DNA of 64,000 nt from Anastatus disparis (taxonomy: Eukaryota > Arthropoda > Insecta > Hymenoptera > Eupelmidae): NCBI GenBank assembly GCA_017163975.1, contig JAFFSR010000244.1, forward strand, positions 12,959,501 to 13,023,500, given 5' to 3'. Within the stretch, counting starts at the first letter, position 1. Every line of letters begins with the position of its first letter. A program made the position numbers and the translations under genes. Below are positions 1-12,922 of the stretch, in pieces. The notes under the pieces were generated by a model. It did not search any database. It worked only from the letters and a program-made list of their open reading frames with translations, and was not told where the DNA came from.

Positions 1-197
1 AAATGCATATCTTGCATAGCTTCAAGACCAAATTTGCCTATTTTGTTCATTAAAAATACTGCTTTCATATCACTACTTTTAGCATCAAAACCAGCAGCTT
101 TTAAAAAGATTTCAAATTCTTGCTTCCACATTCTCCATGTTTTATCCATTGGTTGTTTATTTGGCAATGGATCTGGAGCTCTTGCAAATGCTTCCAT
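1..197 (-). CDS. Gag-like retroelement-derived gene, N-terminal exon (partial, runs off left edge)
   Basis: Read on the minus strand from an ATG at 197, the frame is open to the window edge (65 codons seen). It starts MEAFARAPDPLPN and then shows W..MW..EF.IFL.A, followed by ..MKAVFLMNKIGKFGLEAM. This tryptophan-rich helical pattern is typical of the N-terminus of Ty3/gypsy-type Gag proteins, and the exon at 9387-9068 has the same layout. Pol domains, if any, would lie outside the window. I cannot tell whether it is a live retrotransposon or a domesticated gag. No LTR was recognised upstream (198-1000). Confidence 0.55.
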   Translation of the reverse strand, partial: MEAFARAPDPLPNKQPMDKTWRMWKQEFEIFLKAAGFDAKSSDMKAVFLMNKIGKFGLEAMQDMH

Positions 198-2738
198 TTT
201 CTTATATTATATATTTAACAGATCAACACTATAAACATAAAAGATAAATATTAATTATAGTTATTTTTAATATAAAAAAGTAATAATTAAAATATTGAAT
301 TTATTCATTAAAATTTAACATTTATGTTTGCATATTATATTATTTTCTTATATATTCAAAACATTTTATACAATTTTTACTCTGAGATAATATATATCTT
401 TAATACTTTTATCAAGATATTTGTTGATTATTGATTTAAAAAATGACTCATTAACTATACTATGTATTGATATTATACAAATTAATTATTAAAAAAATGT
501 AAAACTACACTCACATTATTTACAGTTATTTAATAAATATAACAATATGGCGTTAGTTCGGAAAATATATCTAAAAATATGCCGTAGAACTTCGCCATAA
601 AATTTATGTAGCGGCTTACATTTGCTAATTGATAATATGCAGACAACTGTTTATTTTTGATAATTTATATATACAAAATAGAATATTTACAGTTACATTC
701 TTAAACAATTTTTAATAATACATTGAAATATACACCTATCTAATAACACAGCAGACTCGCCAAATTAACAGACTCTCGAAAAAGCCGAACAAAAAACTTG
801 CAAGTTAAAATAAAAATTAACTGCCCTTACACACAAGCAAGATATCTGTATCTATACTGATAAAAACCTGTGACTTATCTATCGACAGGATTGAGTTTGC
901 ACAACTAATCGTTTAAATACTAAAACCATATAATCGCTAACGCAAGAACAAAAGCACTTTTAACAATACAAAAGCATCGTGTTAAAGTAATGACTATACT
1001 GTAACATGGTTGCAACGTTCTCCAATTATCAGCAACATGGCGACTTCGGGATTCCCCTTTCGTATTTATTCACACTGGTAGCATTGGGTCGATTGTTAAG
1101 TAGGAATGGAACTGTACTTTCATTGTTTAATAATAATGAAATTTGCTTATTACAAAAAGGTTCATTTGTTTTTTCTCTTGATAATAGTAAAATACGAATC
1201 TTGTAGTTTTTAAATAATGTCGTTCGTAAGGTTTTTATTGTTTAAAAAAAAATTTTCTGAATTTTTTGAAATTACCAAACAACCGCGTGTGTTATAAAAG
1301 CAATTGAATTAGCTCGTTTGGTTTCACGGCATTCTGATACCAACTTGAGATTTATGGAATTATAGTAATTTTTATTTCAGCGCACATTCAAATAATGTTA
1401 AATATATGAGTGCACTAGAAAGGCATTTCAGAACGCAAAAATTTTATAAGAATCATGGAATGTACTTTTATGAACAATAATTTACGGTCGGTAAAAATAA
1501 GTCTTTTACAGTCGATGGTAATGTATTCTTTAAATGTTATGTTTTTGTAATTTTAAAATTATCCGACCTTACTGAATGATTCTTTTGATCATTTAAAGTG
1601 AAGAATGTTCTGTAACTGTAATTCAATTCGCGATATTAATTTAAAACGTTCTAAAATGTTTCCTCTTACATTCAGCAAAACATTTATACTGAAAGTGTTT
1701 TTATTTATTAATTACTAAATTAATTATATAGAATTTTTAAAATTGTTGCAAGTGCACTATTTTATATTTTTTTTTTTAATTTTGAATATTAATCCATTTT
1801 TATCAACTACATACTACTTATTTCAGTATTTTTAAAAATAAATTTTAAAAATTCATAAAACTTACGGTAGATATTATTTTTTGAAAATATTAGTGAAATG
1901 TGTGATCGAATATAGAATTTTTATTTATTAATTTTATAAATAAAATAAAAAATATTTATTCGTGAAAATGTTTAAGCCCGAATACATGATACAAAAAATA
2001 TGACTTAAAAAACTAAACTTATCAGTAGATATTATTAATCAATAAAAAAATAAAATAAGACTATTAAACTTTGTATTTTACTGCATTTAAATCTGCTTTT
2101 GCTTTTTTTAACATTTTGAAAAAATTTAAAATTTGAAGTAAGCATGATTTTTTTCTATTTATTCTATTTCCTATGTCAACAAAAGTTCATGTCTAACTTT
2201 AACGCAGACATAGAATGTGTTGACGATCTCTATTCATCATAATCTGATCTCAGACAAAAGTTTCATGTAATCCAAACTCAGGGAGCACGTAATATGATCT
2301 TATAACTTGGTTGTAATAATGCAATAAAATTGTAACTCGGCGAACAGCGACATAAAATAAGTATCTTCATTGACAATGCTTATATAAAATCCGACTGTCT
2401 CTAATCAAATACAATATAATCTTATTTAAGAAATGTATAAAATATTATTTTTTAACGATACGTTCTTTATCAGCCTGGGTAAAAAATTCAGTATAATATA
2501 TTTTATTTCTATTTAAAAAAAGAATTTAAAAAAACTTAATTTAGTGATCCCATAATATATTGTGAAGATTGATAGTTTAAATGTTAATAAATGTGATTAC
2601 ATTAAAATGCTAATTAATTTTTTTAATGGAATTAATATATAAAAATTTTAAAATTTCTGATCAAGTTTTAACTAATAAGTGGGCAATTTCGGAGAATTGT
2701 ATGAAAGATATAATTTGTTTAAAAATTAAGAGTAAATA
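198..2738. other. Intergenic, AT-rich
   Basis: No coding region is supported. There is a weak 54-bp hairpin at 546-599 with TATGGCG/CGCCATA ends. Around 1006-1070 the base composition is more balanced and includes AACATGGCGAC (about 1031-1041), which resembles a YY1/Pho core-promoter site. This may be a promoter or 5' exon for a flanking gene, but no splice-supported frame follows it. Confidence 0.5.
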
Positions 2739-3424
2739 TTAAGGTTGTTCTGGCTATACAGTCTGTGTCAAAAGTTAGTTTTTTCGATAATCATTTATAT
2801 TTGTTAGAAGAAAGTGTTTATTAAACTTTTAGCTTATTAACTTATTAAATAATATAATGAATTATTAAAAAGTTATAGCATTTGAAAGTTAATAACTTTT
2901 ACCCAAATCTAATTCAATCATAAAAAATGGTTTATTTTGTTCAATTTAAAATTTAGAATCGATTGACTGTAGTGGAATTCCAATTTTTATTTTTTATTCA
3001 ATTTTTTGTCAATTTTCTACGAAAAAATGTATATGTCTTAGATGGTACTCAATGTTTTATCGTAGAAAATTGACAATGATTTTGAATAAAAAATAAAAAT
3101 CGAAATTCTATTATGGTCAATAAATTCTAAATTTTAAACTGAACAAAATAAACTTTGTTGCAGTCGAATAAAATAGTTTTTAAAACTTTGGCACCACTTT
3201 TTATGATTGAATTAGATTTGTGTAAAAGTTATAAACTTTGAAATGGTGTATAGATTTTTAATTATTCATTATATTTAAATGAAACAAAGTTTAAAATGAT
3301 TGTAGTATTATTGTCTAATAAGTTACTAAGCTAAAAATTAAATAAATACTTTTTACCGAAAAATATGAACGATTATCGAAAAAACTAACTTTTGACACAG
3401 ACTGTATAGCCAGAACAACCTTAA
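2739..3424. mobile_element. Foldback MITE with TTAA target duplication (678 bp)
   Basis: TTAA at 2739-2742 and 3421-3424 flanks an element whose halves are imperfect inverted copies of each other over more than 300 bp, with a loop near 3081. The ends read GGTTGTTCTGGCTATACAG and its complement. A TTAA duplication is the hallmark of piggyBac-type transposition, so it is probably non-autonomous. A half copy of this family sits at 47,509-48,060, with its mirror in the other palindrome arm. There is no coding capacity. Confidence 0.85.
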
Positions 3425-5231
3425 TTGAACTGATAATTTTATAATTTTAAAATTAATAATCAAATATTTTTGACGATTTAAAAATTTTTTTATCATCAAA
3501 TGTTTATCCTCGATTTTAAATTGTCAATTAATAATAGAATTAATATAATCAAACGATTGAATTAATTATTCATTAACTTAAATGAAGAATCATATCAATT
3601 ATCATTTCATAAAATACAAATAAGATTATACTAAATATTTTAATGCGATAGGATTATATTACATGCGCATCGCTGAGATACGATTGTATTGCAAACGACT
3701 CAAGATGGAATTTTATTTTACTGTACACCAGAGTTACGCTTTTATTCTACAGTTTGTCAATTTACGATTTTCTTGATGTATAAAAAAACTTTAGGAATTT
3801 GTCTAGGATAAGATTGTATGAATGTAATTTGATTCTTTCCATAAATAAATAAAGTTTAAGGAATCATTGCTCTGAACAGCAAAAGTTAAATTCTTTTTAT
3901 TTAATAAATGGATAAATTAAATGCATGGAATAAATTTTATTTCGTTTGCTCGAGTTTAAAGTTTTTGATTTTCTTCTTTTTAATTATTTTTGCTTAACAA
4001 TTATCTACTTGTCAGGTATAAGATAAAGTAAAATTCTTTTTTACCTTAGTATAGGCGAGTTCAAAAGTTTTAGCTTATTTTTTCTTAAATTTATTTAGCT
4101 TATTTACACTCATCTGTCGATTTGAGATGGATTCTTCTTGGTACGTATAGAATTCTGTGCTTCATGCCTTGACCTTAACCCGGATCTCATTATAAGAAAC
4201 TGATTAATGATTATTTCAATCACAAATTATAGTTATATAAATTTATCAAAATTCATGCATTAAGTTTGAAAGTAGACAGTAAAATTGAAATTGTAAAATA
4301 TTATTTTTATTTTTGTCCAAACTTGCTCTATTCTCTTTGTTTATTATAAAAAAAAATATTTCGAAACAATTTATTTCGTTAGTAGCTTCGTAAGTCAATT
4401 TATCACATTTCAATAGAATCACCGCCACGATCGATAAAATAAAAAACTGCCCTCTTGAATTTAATTATTTTTTTATCAATCAAGTTTATAGCTATAATTT
4501 ATTGATATTGCAATATAAAATCAATTATTATTTCCATATAGAATTCACTAGTATCAAACATATTTATAAAAATCTAATCTTTTAATTAATCAACTATCTT
4601 AACTTAATCTTTTTTGATAAAATCAGTAACTAAAAAAAACTCCAAGTCAAGCAGATTGATGGGTTTCAATTAAATAAGAGCTCACAAGTGACTTTTATTA
4701 TCTAATTTAATTTGACGTACTAAGTGTGGAGAACCATCAAATTTATTTTATCGTAAATTTATATCTTTCAATTTCAAACCATATTTTAAAAATTCATCAA
4801 AGTAATATTAGTATTTCGATGGGTATAAAACCAAATTATCAGGTGAAAAATGTTTTTGAGGTGGTTTAAATACATGTTAAAGTAAATAAGTATATTTTTA
4901 GTCAAATTAATCATTAAGTAATTTATTTATTAAATAATTTTAGTTATTTTTTGGACTCTGTTCCATAATTTGCTGACGTGAAGACATAATATTTTATTTT
5001 AACCACAGAACAGACTTCGTTTTGTATAAAAATTATTGCTAAATTTATATGAAATATTTTATAAATAAAAAATAAATGTTCTTAGTATATGTTAATTTTT
5101 GTCATGTATATTGTCATTTTTATACAATATCAAATAAGTCTGACAGTCAGTTATAATGGGACATAGTAACTTTACTCACATAATTTCTCTCAATGCTGTT
5201 ATTACGACAAATTTGAACTCATTCTAAAAGC
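3425..5231. other. Intergenic, nothing recognised
   Basis: AT-rich sequence with short chance frames only. No repeat, RNA gene or splice-supported exon was recognised. Confidence 0.5.
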
Positions 5232-5740
5232 TTGATCAATCAATCGATGCAAAATTATCCATATGTAAATTTAAATTTTGGTGGCTTCCACTCTACACCG
5301 TTATTTCAGGCCTTAAGAGTATTTCCCCACACCTTTATTTATTCTTCCAATATCTTTTACCCTATTTTTGATCTTTTAACCCAATCTCTTTCCGCATTCG
5401 CCCAGGTTAACGCCTGTGAAGAAGGGAAAACCTATAGGCAAACCCAGTGGAATAAACCTAGGAAAACCTTCTTCGGAATGGGTCGGTGTATATAGTGAAA
5501 TTCGGTATTAGGTACCCTTGTACTAGGATACCTACACCGTATTTTACACACCTCCCGCTCACATTGTCATGTGACCAACATGCCTAAACGACCGTCAAAC
5601 AAAGCTAGTCTCGATTGAACAGGTATTCACTGAAAAAGCGGTCATCGCTCCAGCTAATAACCATGCTCAATGCTGCTTAACTTTGCTGATCGTCTGGCGC
5701 GCGCCGAACCACTCGGCCAATGCGTCGGTTTATCTATATT
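5232..5740 (-). mobile_element. 5S rRNA-headed SINE (SINE3-like), minus strand
   Basis: On the minus strand the segment about 5720-5638 aligns with the internal promoter part of 5S rRNA: an AAGTTAAGCAGC box, a GCATGGTTATTAG stretch, then GGAGCGATGACC where 5S has the intermediate element. The first 25 nt also resemble the A-box arm of a Ser/Leu tRNA. The body that follows carries CACAGGCGTTAACCTGGGC (about 5419-5400), closely matching the body of the tRNA-headed SINE at 30,018-30,507. No poly-A tail or target duplication was found, so this copy is old or truncated. The lower boundary is approximate. Confidence 0.6.
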
Positions 5741-7494
5741 TAATTATTATAGTTGTTGAATGCAAAAATACAATGTAATTAAATGAATTTATTAATGTTG
5801 AAGCAAGTATTAATTATTAAACAAACTAAAAAATACTCAAAAAATTAAACGAATGCATTTTTATTTTCTCTCAAATATTATAAATAAAGATCATCTTTAA
5901 ATTGTATAAGGGTTTTAGGGAACAAAAGAGTTTCGAAATTTTACTGAAACTCTTACATGCAATTACAAAAACAAAAAAAATGTATACAATTTTTTAAAAT
6001 TTGTATTAATTATACACGTGGACGCTCTTCAAATAGTCAATATTTTGCTTTACTTATGAGATTTTAGTGTAACAATTCATTATCATTAATTTTTAAGCAC
6101 TATGAGAATTATATTTATATCTACCTTTAATAAAATTAATTTTACATAATATAAATAAAAATCATGATTAAAATAATTAAATAAAATTCAAATAGAAATT
6201 AAAAGCGCATTTCTTAACTTATCACAACACTCCATACATTTTACCTTTTATTTCAACATATAATTACTATTTATAGAAAATCATAACACTGTTTTATTTC
6301 GAGGCGATGATATTTGATCAATAAATATTTGTATTTTAAGGATGAAAATGAAAATAGTAGCAGTGACAAAATGGTAGTCAAAATCGTACTCTCTAAAAAA
6401 CCCCTAAGAATATTTTGTTCTGTTTTTCATATTTTTACTTCCTCTCTTTACTAAAAAATTTTCTTTTAAAATAGAAGATGATGTGATATAGTTGTTAAAA
6501 TAGTATTCTATAAATATTGACCGTAATTTTTATTTTCAATCCCTTCCCTAAATTTCTTTCTTAAAAATAAAGAGTAATGTTGAATTATCATCTTATTTAA
6601 TATCCACCCTGCAAAATTTAATTGTCGTATGCTATTTATAAGTGTTTTATGAAATTCATGATATGAAAAAAATGACGCACAGAAAGTTAAAGAAAAACAT
6701 GTTATAACTGAAATATGGTTCACAATATAGACGTTATAGTATTTGAAAAAAAAACTTTAGTATCCTTACTATCATACACTATTATGTAAGGAAATTTAAT
6801 AAAAATTACTCAATATGATATAATCTCATATAATATATTTAAACAATGAATGTCATCTTATAATTCTTTACAATTATAACGACAAAGCTTTTAACATCTA
6901 TTGTTTTTTGATGAAACATCAAATAAATGTATAATACATTTAACAGTATTTATCTTTTGATTTAATGGCATTTGTCAATTTAAATACTTAAAACTTTTAA
7001 ATAATAGTTAAAGGCATTTTTTTAAAGTTTTAGATTACAATATTTTTGAAAGATTGTTAAGTGCTACGAGGTAGATACATAAATGATCTTAGATTGCGCA
7101 TCATACTTTTTGTTCGTTTAGATATTTAAATATTCAGTTTCATGTTGATTTTTTTTTTTAAGACAAAGATTTGTTTTTGGTAACTTTTTTATAAACATTA
7201 TCAAAATTTTCGATTGATAATATCTTTTTTTATAAAAATGAAAATTGTTCCCATTAACAAATAACTTTGTTTAACAATGAATGATAAATTATCTCTTCTA
7301 GATATTTAATCTAAAACAAACAATCTTTAATAAAATGATTGTACAAATTTTAAAAAAATATTAGAAAAGGGTCATAAAACTTGCTTATAGTTCATAATAT
7401 AAAAGTTTCATTCTCACAATAATCTATAAAATATATGCTAAAAATTATCTAACAATAATAATACTTGTTTATAAAAATAGTAAAATAATGTATT
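5741..7494. other. Intergenic / probable 3' flank of the gag-derived gene
   Basis: AT-rich with no supported gene. The last few hundred bases are presumably the 3' UTR and terminator of the minus-strand gene ending at 7495. Confidence 0.45.
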
Positions 7495-9387
7495 TCAGGC
7501 TGATTTTTTGCTTTTAATGCTATTTCTCCGCGAACGACATTTAAAAGAATAATGTCCAATTTTATTACAATTATTGCATATATGATTAATAGCAGAACAT
7601 TTTTCTCGATTGTATTCGTGATTTTGACCACAAAGGTCACATAAGGATTTTATTGCGGCTGAACATTGCCATGGGAAATGATTGTTTTTCTTACATCTAG
7701 AACATTCATTACCGTATGCTGGACATTTGTTTTCTATATGATTTATTCCACAATCTGGACAGTCCATGATAAAAGTTTTTTTACAACAATTTGAAAAATG
7801 ATTATAATCGCCACATTTTGAGCATTGATGACCTATTGCAGGACACATTGTGCCTTGATGAGTTTTATCACATTGAGGACAACAGTCGTTTATGCGTAAT
7901 TTATCATATGAATCTCTTCTTTTTGTTTCTAAGATTATTAATTCTTGCTTATTATCCATTGTCCTAAAACCTTCTTCCCAAATGAACATTAATTCGCGTA
8001 TAGATAACGATTCGTAATCAGGAATTTTAGAAAATGATGGAATTATTTTTAAAAATTTATCGAAAATTTCTTCAAATTTCATGTCTTGTAAAATTTTTTC
8101 TTTTATAACTCTGTCAGTATTGCGTTTTCCAGTTTTTTCAGCTATCATCTAAAAAACAAAGTTAATATTAATTTTTTATTTTATGAAAAATAATTTTTTT
8201 ATTATGTCTCTCGAAGAAAAAAGATTGTAAAATTCAAATCTAAAAAAATTATTTTAATAAAATCAATAACGATTGTATTGACAATAAATGAATACACAAG
8301 GTAAGCGATGGATTTTTTCATAAAATTCATTTGTTTCTTTTTACATTCTTAAAAATTACAAAATTTCTATTCATAATAAAAACAAAAATTTGTGAATACA
8401 ATTTTTCACAATGTTACTTTTGCGGAAAAAAATTTTATACGAAATAAAAACGATTTTATATAGTAAACGTGGGACATACTTTATTTTGTATATAAATTAC
8501 TTTATATGTTTTATTACTGTATATTTACATAGTAAAAATTACTACAAACATACTATATACACAAAGTAAATTTTTCTATACATACATTTTCATTTTCACC
8601 ACATGAATAGTAATTTTTTATAAAAATAAAGTATGTCCCACGTTTACTATCTAAAATAGTAATTTTTACCATAAAACTTTTCTCCGTGAATTAGCATTGG
8701 AATTTTAAAAAAATATTTGTACTTCAAAAATTGTATTTACAATCTATGGCTGTAGTTATTAAAATAGAATTCAGATTTATAAATAGAAAAGAAATTAGTT
8801 GGACTCTGGAAGAAAATGGATTTGTAAATATATAAAAATCCATTATTAGTTTTGCTTCATATTCTTTTCATATGGATAAGGGATTGATTTTATTATAATT
8901 TTAACGTGTATTTAAAATTAGATCGATAATAAAGTTGGCTAATCAAGTTAATCATTAGCTTTCCTTGATATATGAAATCAAATATTGATTCCAACGATTT
9001 TTCTTTCTATAAACTAATTTCATTTAGATAAAACATTTATAATAATTATTCAAAGGTTAAAACTTACTTTCAAAACTTGAATATAATCTTCGATTGATTC
9101 ATTGTTATGCCTTTTTCTACAACCAAAAATGAAATAAACATCGAACTTGAATAGTAAAGTATTAATGTCAGTTTCGCTTGAAATATTATGATAGTAAAAA
9201 TTTTTTGATATTTCCAAACCAATGTTGCCAATGTATTCAAATAATTGATTTCCTTGTTTATATGGAGGAACATATTTTTCATTCATAAATGTTAAAAAAC
9301 AATTTTTCCATGCAATCCATTCTTGTCTTGAAGATGTTTCTAAAGGCCAGGGTATTTGCACGCTTTTATGTTTGCTTCTAGTACAAC
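7495..9387 (-). CDS. Spliced gag-derived protein with six CCHC zinc knuckles (5' end incomplete)
   Basis: Two exons join in frame: 9387-9068 (acceptor ttttcag, donor GTAAGT) and 8148-7495 (acceptor ttttttag, stop TGA). They give at least 323 residues. An upstream exon carrying the start is implied but was not found. The first exon has a Gag-like helical region (EWIAWKNCFLTFM...LFEYIGNIGLEI). The second begins with a charged helical segment and ends in three pairs of knuckles that alternate C-X2-C-X3-H-X4-C and C-X2-C-X4-H-X4-C, with recurring CPA linkers, as in Ty3/gypsy Gag. Gypsy Gag usually has one such pair, so this looks like a triplication. The intron and the absence of protease/reverse-transcriptase frames nearby suggest a domesticated gene or a split remnant. 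It would be expected to bind nucleic acid. Confidence 0.65.
8461..8649. mobile_element. TA-flanked MITE in the intron of the gag-derived gene
   Basis: Near-perfect terminal inverted repeats (GTAAACGTGGGACATACTT and complement) lie inside TA dinucleotides at 8461-8462 and 8648-8649. A TA duplication points to Tc1/mariner-type mobilisation. About 185 bp, non-coding. Confidence 0.8.
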
Positions 9388-11228
9388 CTGAAAAATTTTA
9401 AATAATTAAAGCTCAATATCAAAATGCAGTAGAATATGCTTAAATTACAATACTAAAAGGGCAACGACAAAAATCTTGTTCGTTAATATGGGTGCTATTA
9501 TGGACATTGTTTTAAATTGTAACACTCACAAAAGGAACCTAGAAAGTCAAGATTACAATTAAATTTTGGGGGAAACTTTTTCTTTCATATATGGAGAGAA
9601 TGGTTCTATAAAAAATCGCGGGACATCTTATACTTTTAGATTATTTTATAGACACATTTTTTAAATATTATTGAGCGCATGAACAATGTTCAATAAATTT
9701 TACTGTGATGGCCTTAATTGTTACAAAACTTTTCCATAAATTTTGTGAGTTTTGATCATAATAATTAAGAGGAAATGATATAATTTTTATACACAATTTC
9801 ATTTTAAATTTTATAGAAAAACTTTCTCCGTGTGATAATAAATTCCCGTAACTACAACTTATAGACATTTTTTCTCTATATATAAGTTAACAATCATAAT
9901 TTGAAAATGATAAAATTAAGATCAAGTAATAGGGTATATAATTTATATATAGTTGCCGACATTACAGTTTTCCAAATTTTTAATCTTTATTTGAAAATTT
10001 ACCGAAACATCTCCATATTATGCTTTTTACTAGCTAAAATAGAAGGTTGTAATATAGAGATATTTTTAAAAATATTGAACTAAAAATAAAAATTTAGAAA
10101 AACTGTAATGTCGGTATTTTACATTCCCTTAAAAGTAGAGCATTCAAGCTCAAATTTATGAGATTTCAGAATTTAGATGGCATAATTGTTGTTCAAAAGT
10201 TATAGAATTTTGAGATTACAATAGAATTTAGCAATTGAAATGAACAATTTTTTGCATTCAAAACTTTCTTGCAGTATCACATTTTCAAAAGTCTATAACT
10301 AAGCTATCAAATTCTGGAACTTTGCCAATTAAAGCTTCATTTTTTTATTTTCATTTACTTTTATATCGATATTTCTAAGAATCGTAATTGTTGAGATATG
10401 ACGTTTTAAAGTTATATATGAATTTTTTTATCATCATAAATATTAATAGAAAAAAGTCTATGTGGTAGAATTATGCTTTTTTCATTCATGTCAGAAAATC
10501 GCCTACAAAGTTCCATTTGAAATATTTATAAGACATTTATTCAAGCTAAGATGTATCGATATGATTCGTACGAATTTATCATTCATAAATATTCAATGTA
10601 ATATTTTTATTTTATTATTATACGAATGAATTAATTCAATTTTTTCTTTAATTCTTTTTACGCATATAAAATATCTAAAAAATGCTTTAATTTGAATTTT
10701 GTTACGTTGATAAATATTAAAATATTAAAAAATTATCAGCAGTTAAAAATGAAGATTAAAATGTATTAAAAATGATATATTAATTCTGTTACTTGGGAAC
10801 AGATTAATGTTCTTTGATGCAACAAGGCTTTATAAATTAAATATTTTTTTTGGATAATATGTGTTCGTTTATGGTTCTTTAAAAAAAATACGAAATTTAA
10901 ATATATTTTATAAAATTATTATGATTACATTATTCAGTTCCAAAACTATTGATTGTTAGTAAAAAGTTGTGTTTTGTGTAAATTGATGAGAAGTACACAA
11001 GTTGCATGTAAATGAGTTATAAATATTCTGTGTAATTAAAATACACAGTTTATATCTTGATTTACACACATTTTATGTAAAATATGTGTATAACTGAGCG
11101 TAAATACAGAGTGAACTAAACTGCATAAGATTAACACAAAACTTATGTAAATTTAGTATAGTATGTATTCTTAAACACAATTGATACACTGAATTTGTGT
11201 AAAATTATTTTAAAAAGAAATCTCATGT
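9388..11228. other. Intergenic, one small MITE inside
   Basis: No supported gene. A hairpin element occupies 9956-10,114 (separate entry). 10,930-11,230 is rich in repeated TGTGTAA/TTACACA words with no clear unit. Confidence 0.45.
9956..10114. mobile_element. Short foldback MITE (about 159 bp)
   Basis: The ends are inverted copies: CCGACATTACAGTTTTCC on the left and its near-exact complement on the right, extended by matching AT-rich flanks. No clear target duplication. Non-coding. Confidence 0.7.
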
Positions 11229-11350
11229 GTAATAGTATATTATGCACCTACGGAGGTAAAATAAAGGACAGGCTATGACACGAGTTAATTGAATGCCACC
11301 CGAGGCAAAGCCGAGGGTGGCAAACTTGTGCTATGGGTTGGCCATTTTAG
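11229..11350. repeat. Hairpin repeat with GAG..CGAGGG tip (family member a)
   Basis: Contains GCCACCC-GAGGCAAAGCCGA-GGGTGGC (11,296-11,321) with outer arms CTATGACACGAGTT / AACTTGTGCTATGG and an AATAGTATATTAT word upstream. The same architecture recurs at 47,091, 49,796, 57,298 and 59,638. Non-coding. Confidence 0.5.
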
Positions 11351-11622
11351 CTTCCGTGGTGCATATACAATTTTTTTCAACAGTCAGGTTAAAATTAGCA
11401 CTTATCGTTTTCCGTGCCGGAAGCAAAAATGGTACTTTTAGTCCACTGTTGAAAAAAATATATTACACAATATTTGTGTATTTTTTTTCTCGTTTGAATT
11501 TAAATAAACAATGTGCGTTTAAATTTAAACTGATTTTCACATATGTTATGTCCAAAAAATTTTCCAGAATTTCACTAAAATCAATGATCTAGAGTTTTGA
11601 TTGCAGTCATCAAATTTTATAC

Positions 11623-12303
11623 TTACAAGGAGAGTGCATTGCATTTGGGTCTTGGATTTTCTTCTAGCTTTGGGATCTTTTTTCTTACATAAAATCATGA
11701 AAAAAGCCGCGTCCGTTCGGTCCAATGCTCGATTTTTCCGAGTTATAAGCAGTTTTGTCTGTTTTGTTGAAAAAATTGCATCTGCTTTATAATTTTACAG
11801 TTTTCGAACTACTTATTCTAGAAGGTTTTTACTGATTGCATATTAAAGTTGAGATTAAAACCTTTCGATTAAAAAAAAACGTGTCCAAAAAGCTCAAGTT
11901 GTTAAAAAGTTATAGGCGAATAAAAATAGCGCAAATATTTAGCTCAAAAAATGCATAGAAAATAAATGCAACATTTTAGTCAGAAATTCATTTCAATTTT
12001 CATCCCTTCATAAATTTTTAACAACTTGAGCTTTTTGGACACGTTTTGATTTTTAATCGAAAGGTTTTAATCTCAACTTTAATATGCAATCAGTAAAAAC
12101 CTTCTAGAATAAGTAGTTCGAAAACAGTAAAATTATAAAGCAGATGCAATTTTTTCAATAAAACAGACAAAACTGCTCATAACTCGGAAAAAATCGAGCG
12201 TTGGACCGAATGGACGCGGCTTTTTTCATAATTTTATGTAAGAAAAAAGATCCCAAAGCTAGAAGAAAATCCAAGACCCAAATGCAATGCACTCTCCTTG
12301 TTA
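11623..12303. mobile_element. Foldback element with TTA target duplication (675 bp)
   Basis: TTA at 11,623-11,625 and 12,301-12,303 flanks CAAGGAGAGTGCATTGCATT and its complement. The inverted arms are about 285 bp each and nearly identical, with the axis near 11,963. A TTA duplication is typical of PIF/Harbinger elements. The peptide-like frames on both strands are mirror images created by the inverted arms, not genes. A much older copy lies at 35,780-36,427. Confidence 0.85.
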
Positions 12304-12380
12304 GTTCATAAAAAAAATCTATATTTTTTCCTTTTGCCTTATTACAGAGATTTATTTTCTTTCGCAACTGGAATTTTGCG

Positions 12381-12922
12381 TGAAAAAATGTATTATATAC
12401 GTTAGGTATAGAATACGTAAAAATAAAGGACACGTAATTTTTCTTTTATCATAAAAATAAAAATTCAAAGAGATAGAGGCAGTTAAAATTGTGTGACATC
12501 ACGATTCTTAATAATGATTGTGACGTCATGGATCATGGCATTATATTTATAATAAAAAAAAATAAAATAAATTGTATTAACTTATATCAGTTATAACTTT
12601 TGCAATTCATCATATGCGAGGGTTAGAATGAGAGTGGCATAAATCACATTAACAAAAAAATTTAGTTGGCCATATATTGAGATATTTTTAGCATTGAATA
12701 AATTAATTTTCTAAATTGTTGTGTCTTTTTTGCTTTTAATATTAAAGAAGAAGAGCAAAGAAGACACAATATTTCAGAAAATATCTCTTATTACCGCTAA
12801 ATTTTTTTATCAATGTGACTTATGCCACTCTCATTCTAACCCACACACATTTTGAAAAACAAAAAATATGGGTCTTTTATTTTTTCGTATTCTACCTAAC
12901 GGATATATAATACATTTTTTCA
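12381..12922. mobile_element. Foldback element interrupted by a second foldback
   Basis: The outer arms 12,381-12,436 and 12,868-12,922 are inverted copies (TGAAAAAATGTATTATATA at the end). Between them lies a separate hairpin element at 12,620-12,842. Non-coding; target duplication not clear. Confidence 0.7.
12620..12842. mobile_element. Nested foldback MITE (about 223 bp)
   Basis: Ends GGGTTAGAATGAGAGTGGCA and its complement, with about 45 bp of good inverted match on each side. It sits inside the element at 12,381-12,922, so it inserted later. Confidence 0.8.

Noticed and set aside
5638..5725. 5S rRNA gene
   Set aside because: Only the promoter half resembles 5S rRNA, with substitutions, and it continues into a SINE-like body instead of the 5S 3' end.
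9668..9868. Upstream THAP-like exon of the gag-derived gene (FP...W pattern on the minus strand)
   Set aside because: Zinc ligands are not in THAP spacing, there is no consensus donor before the stop, and the resemblance rests on a few residues.
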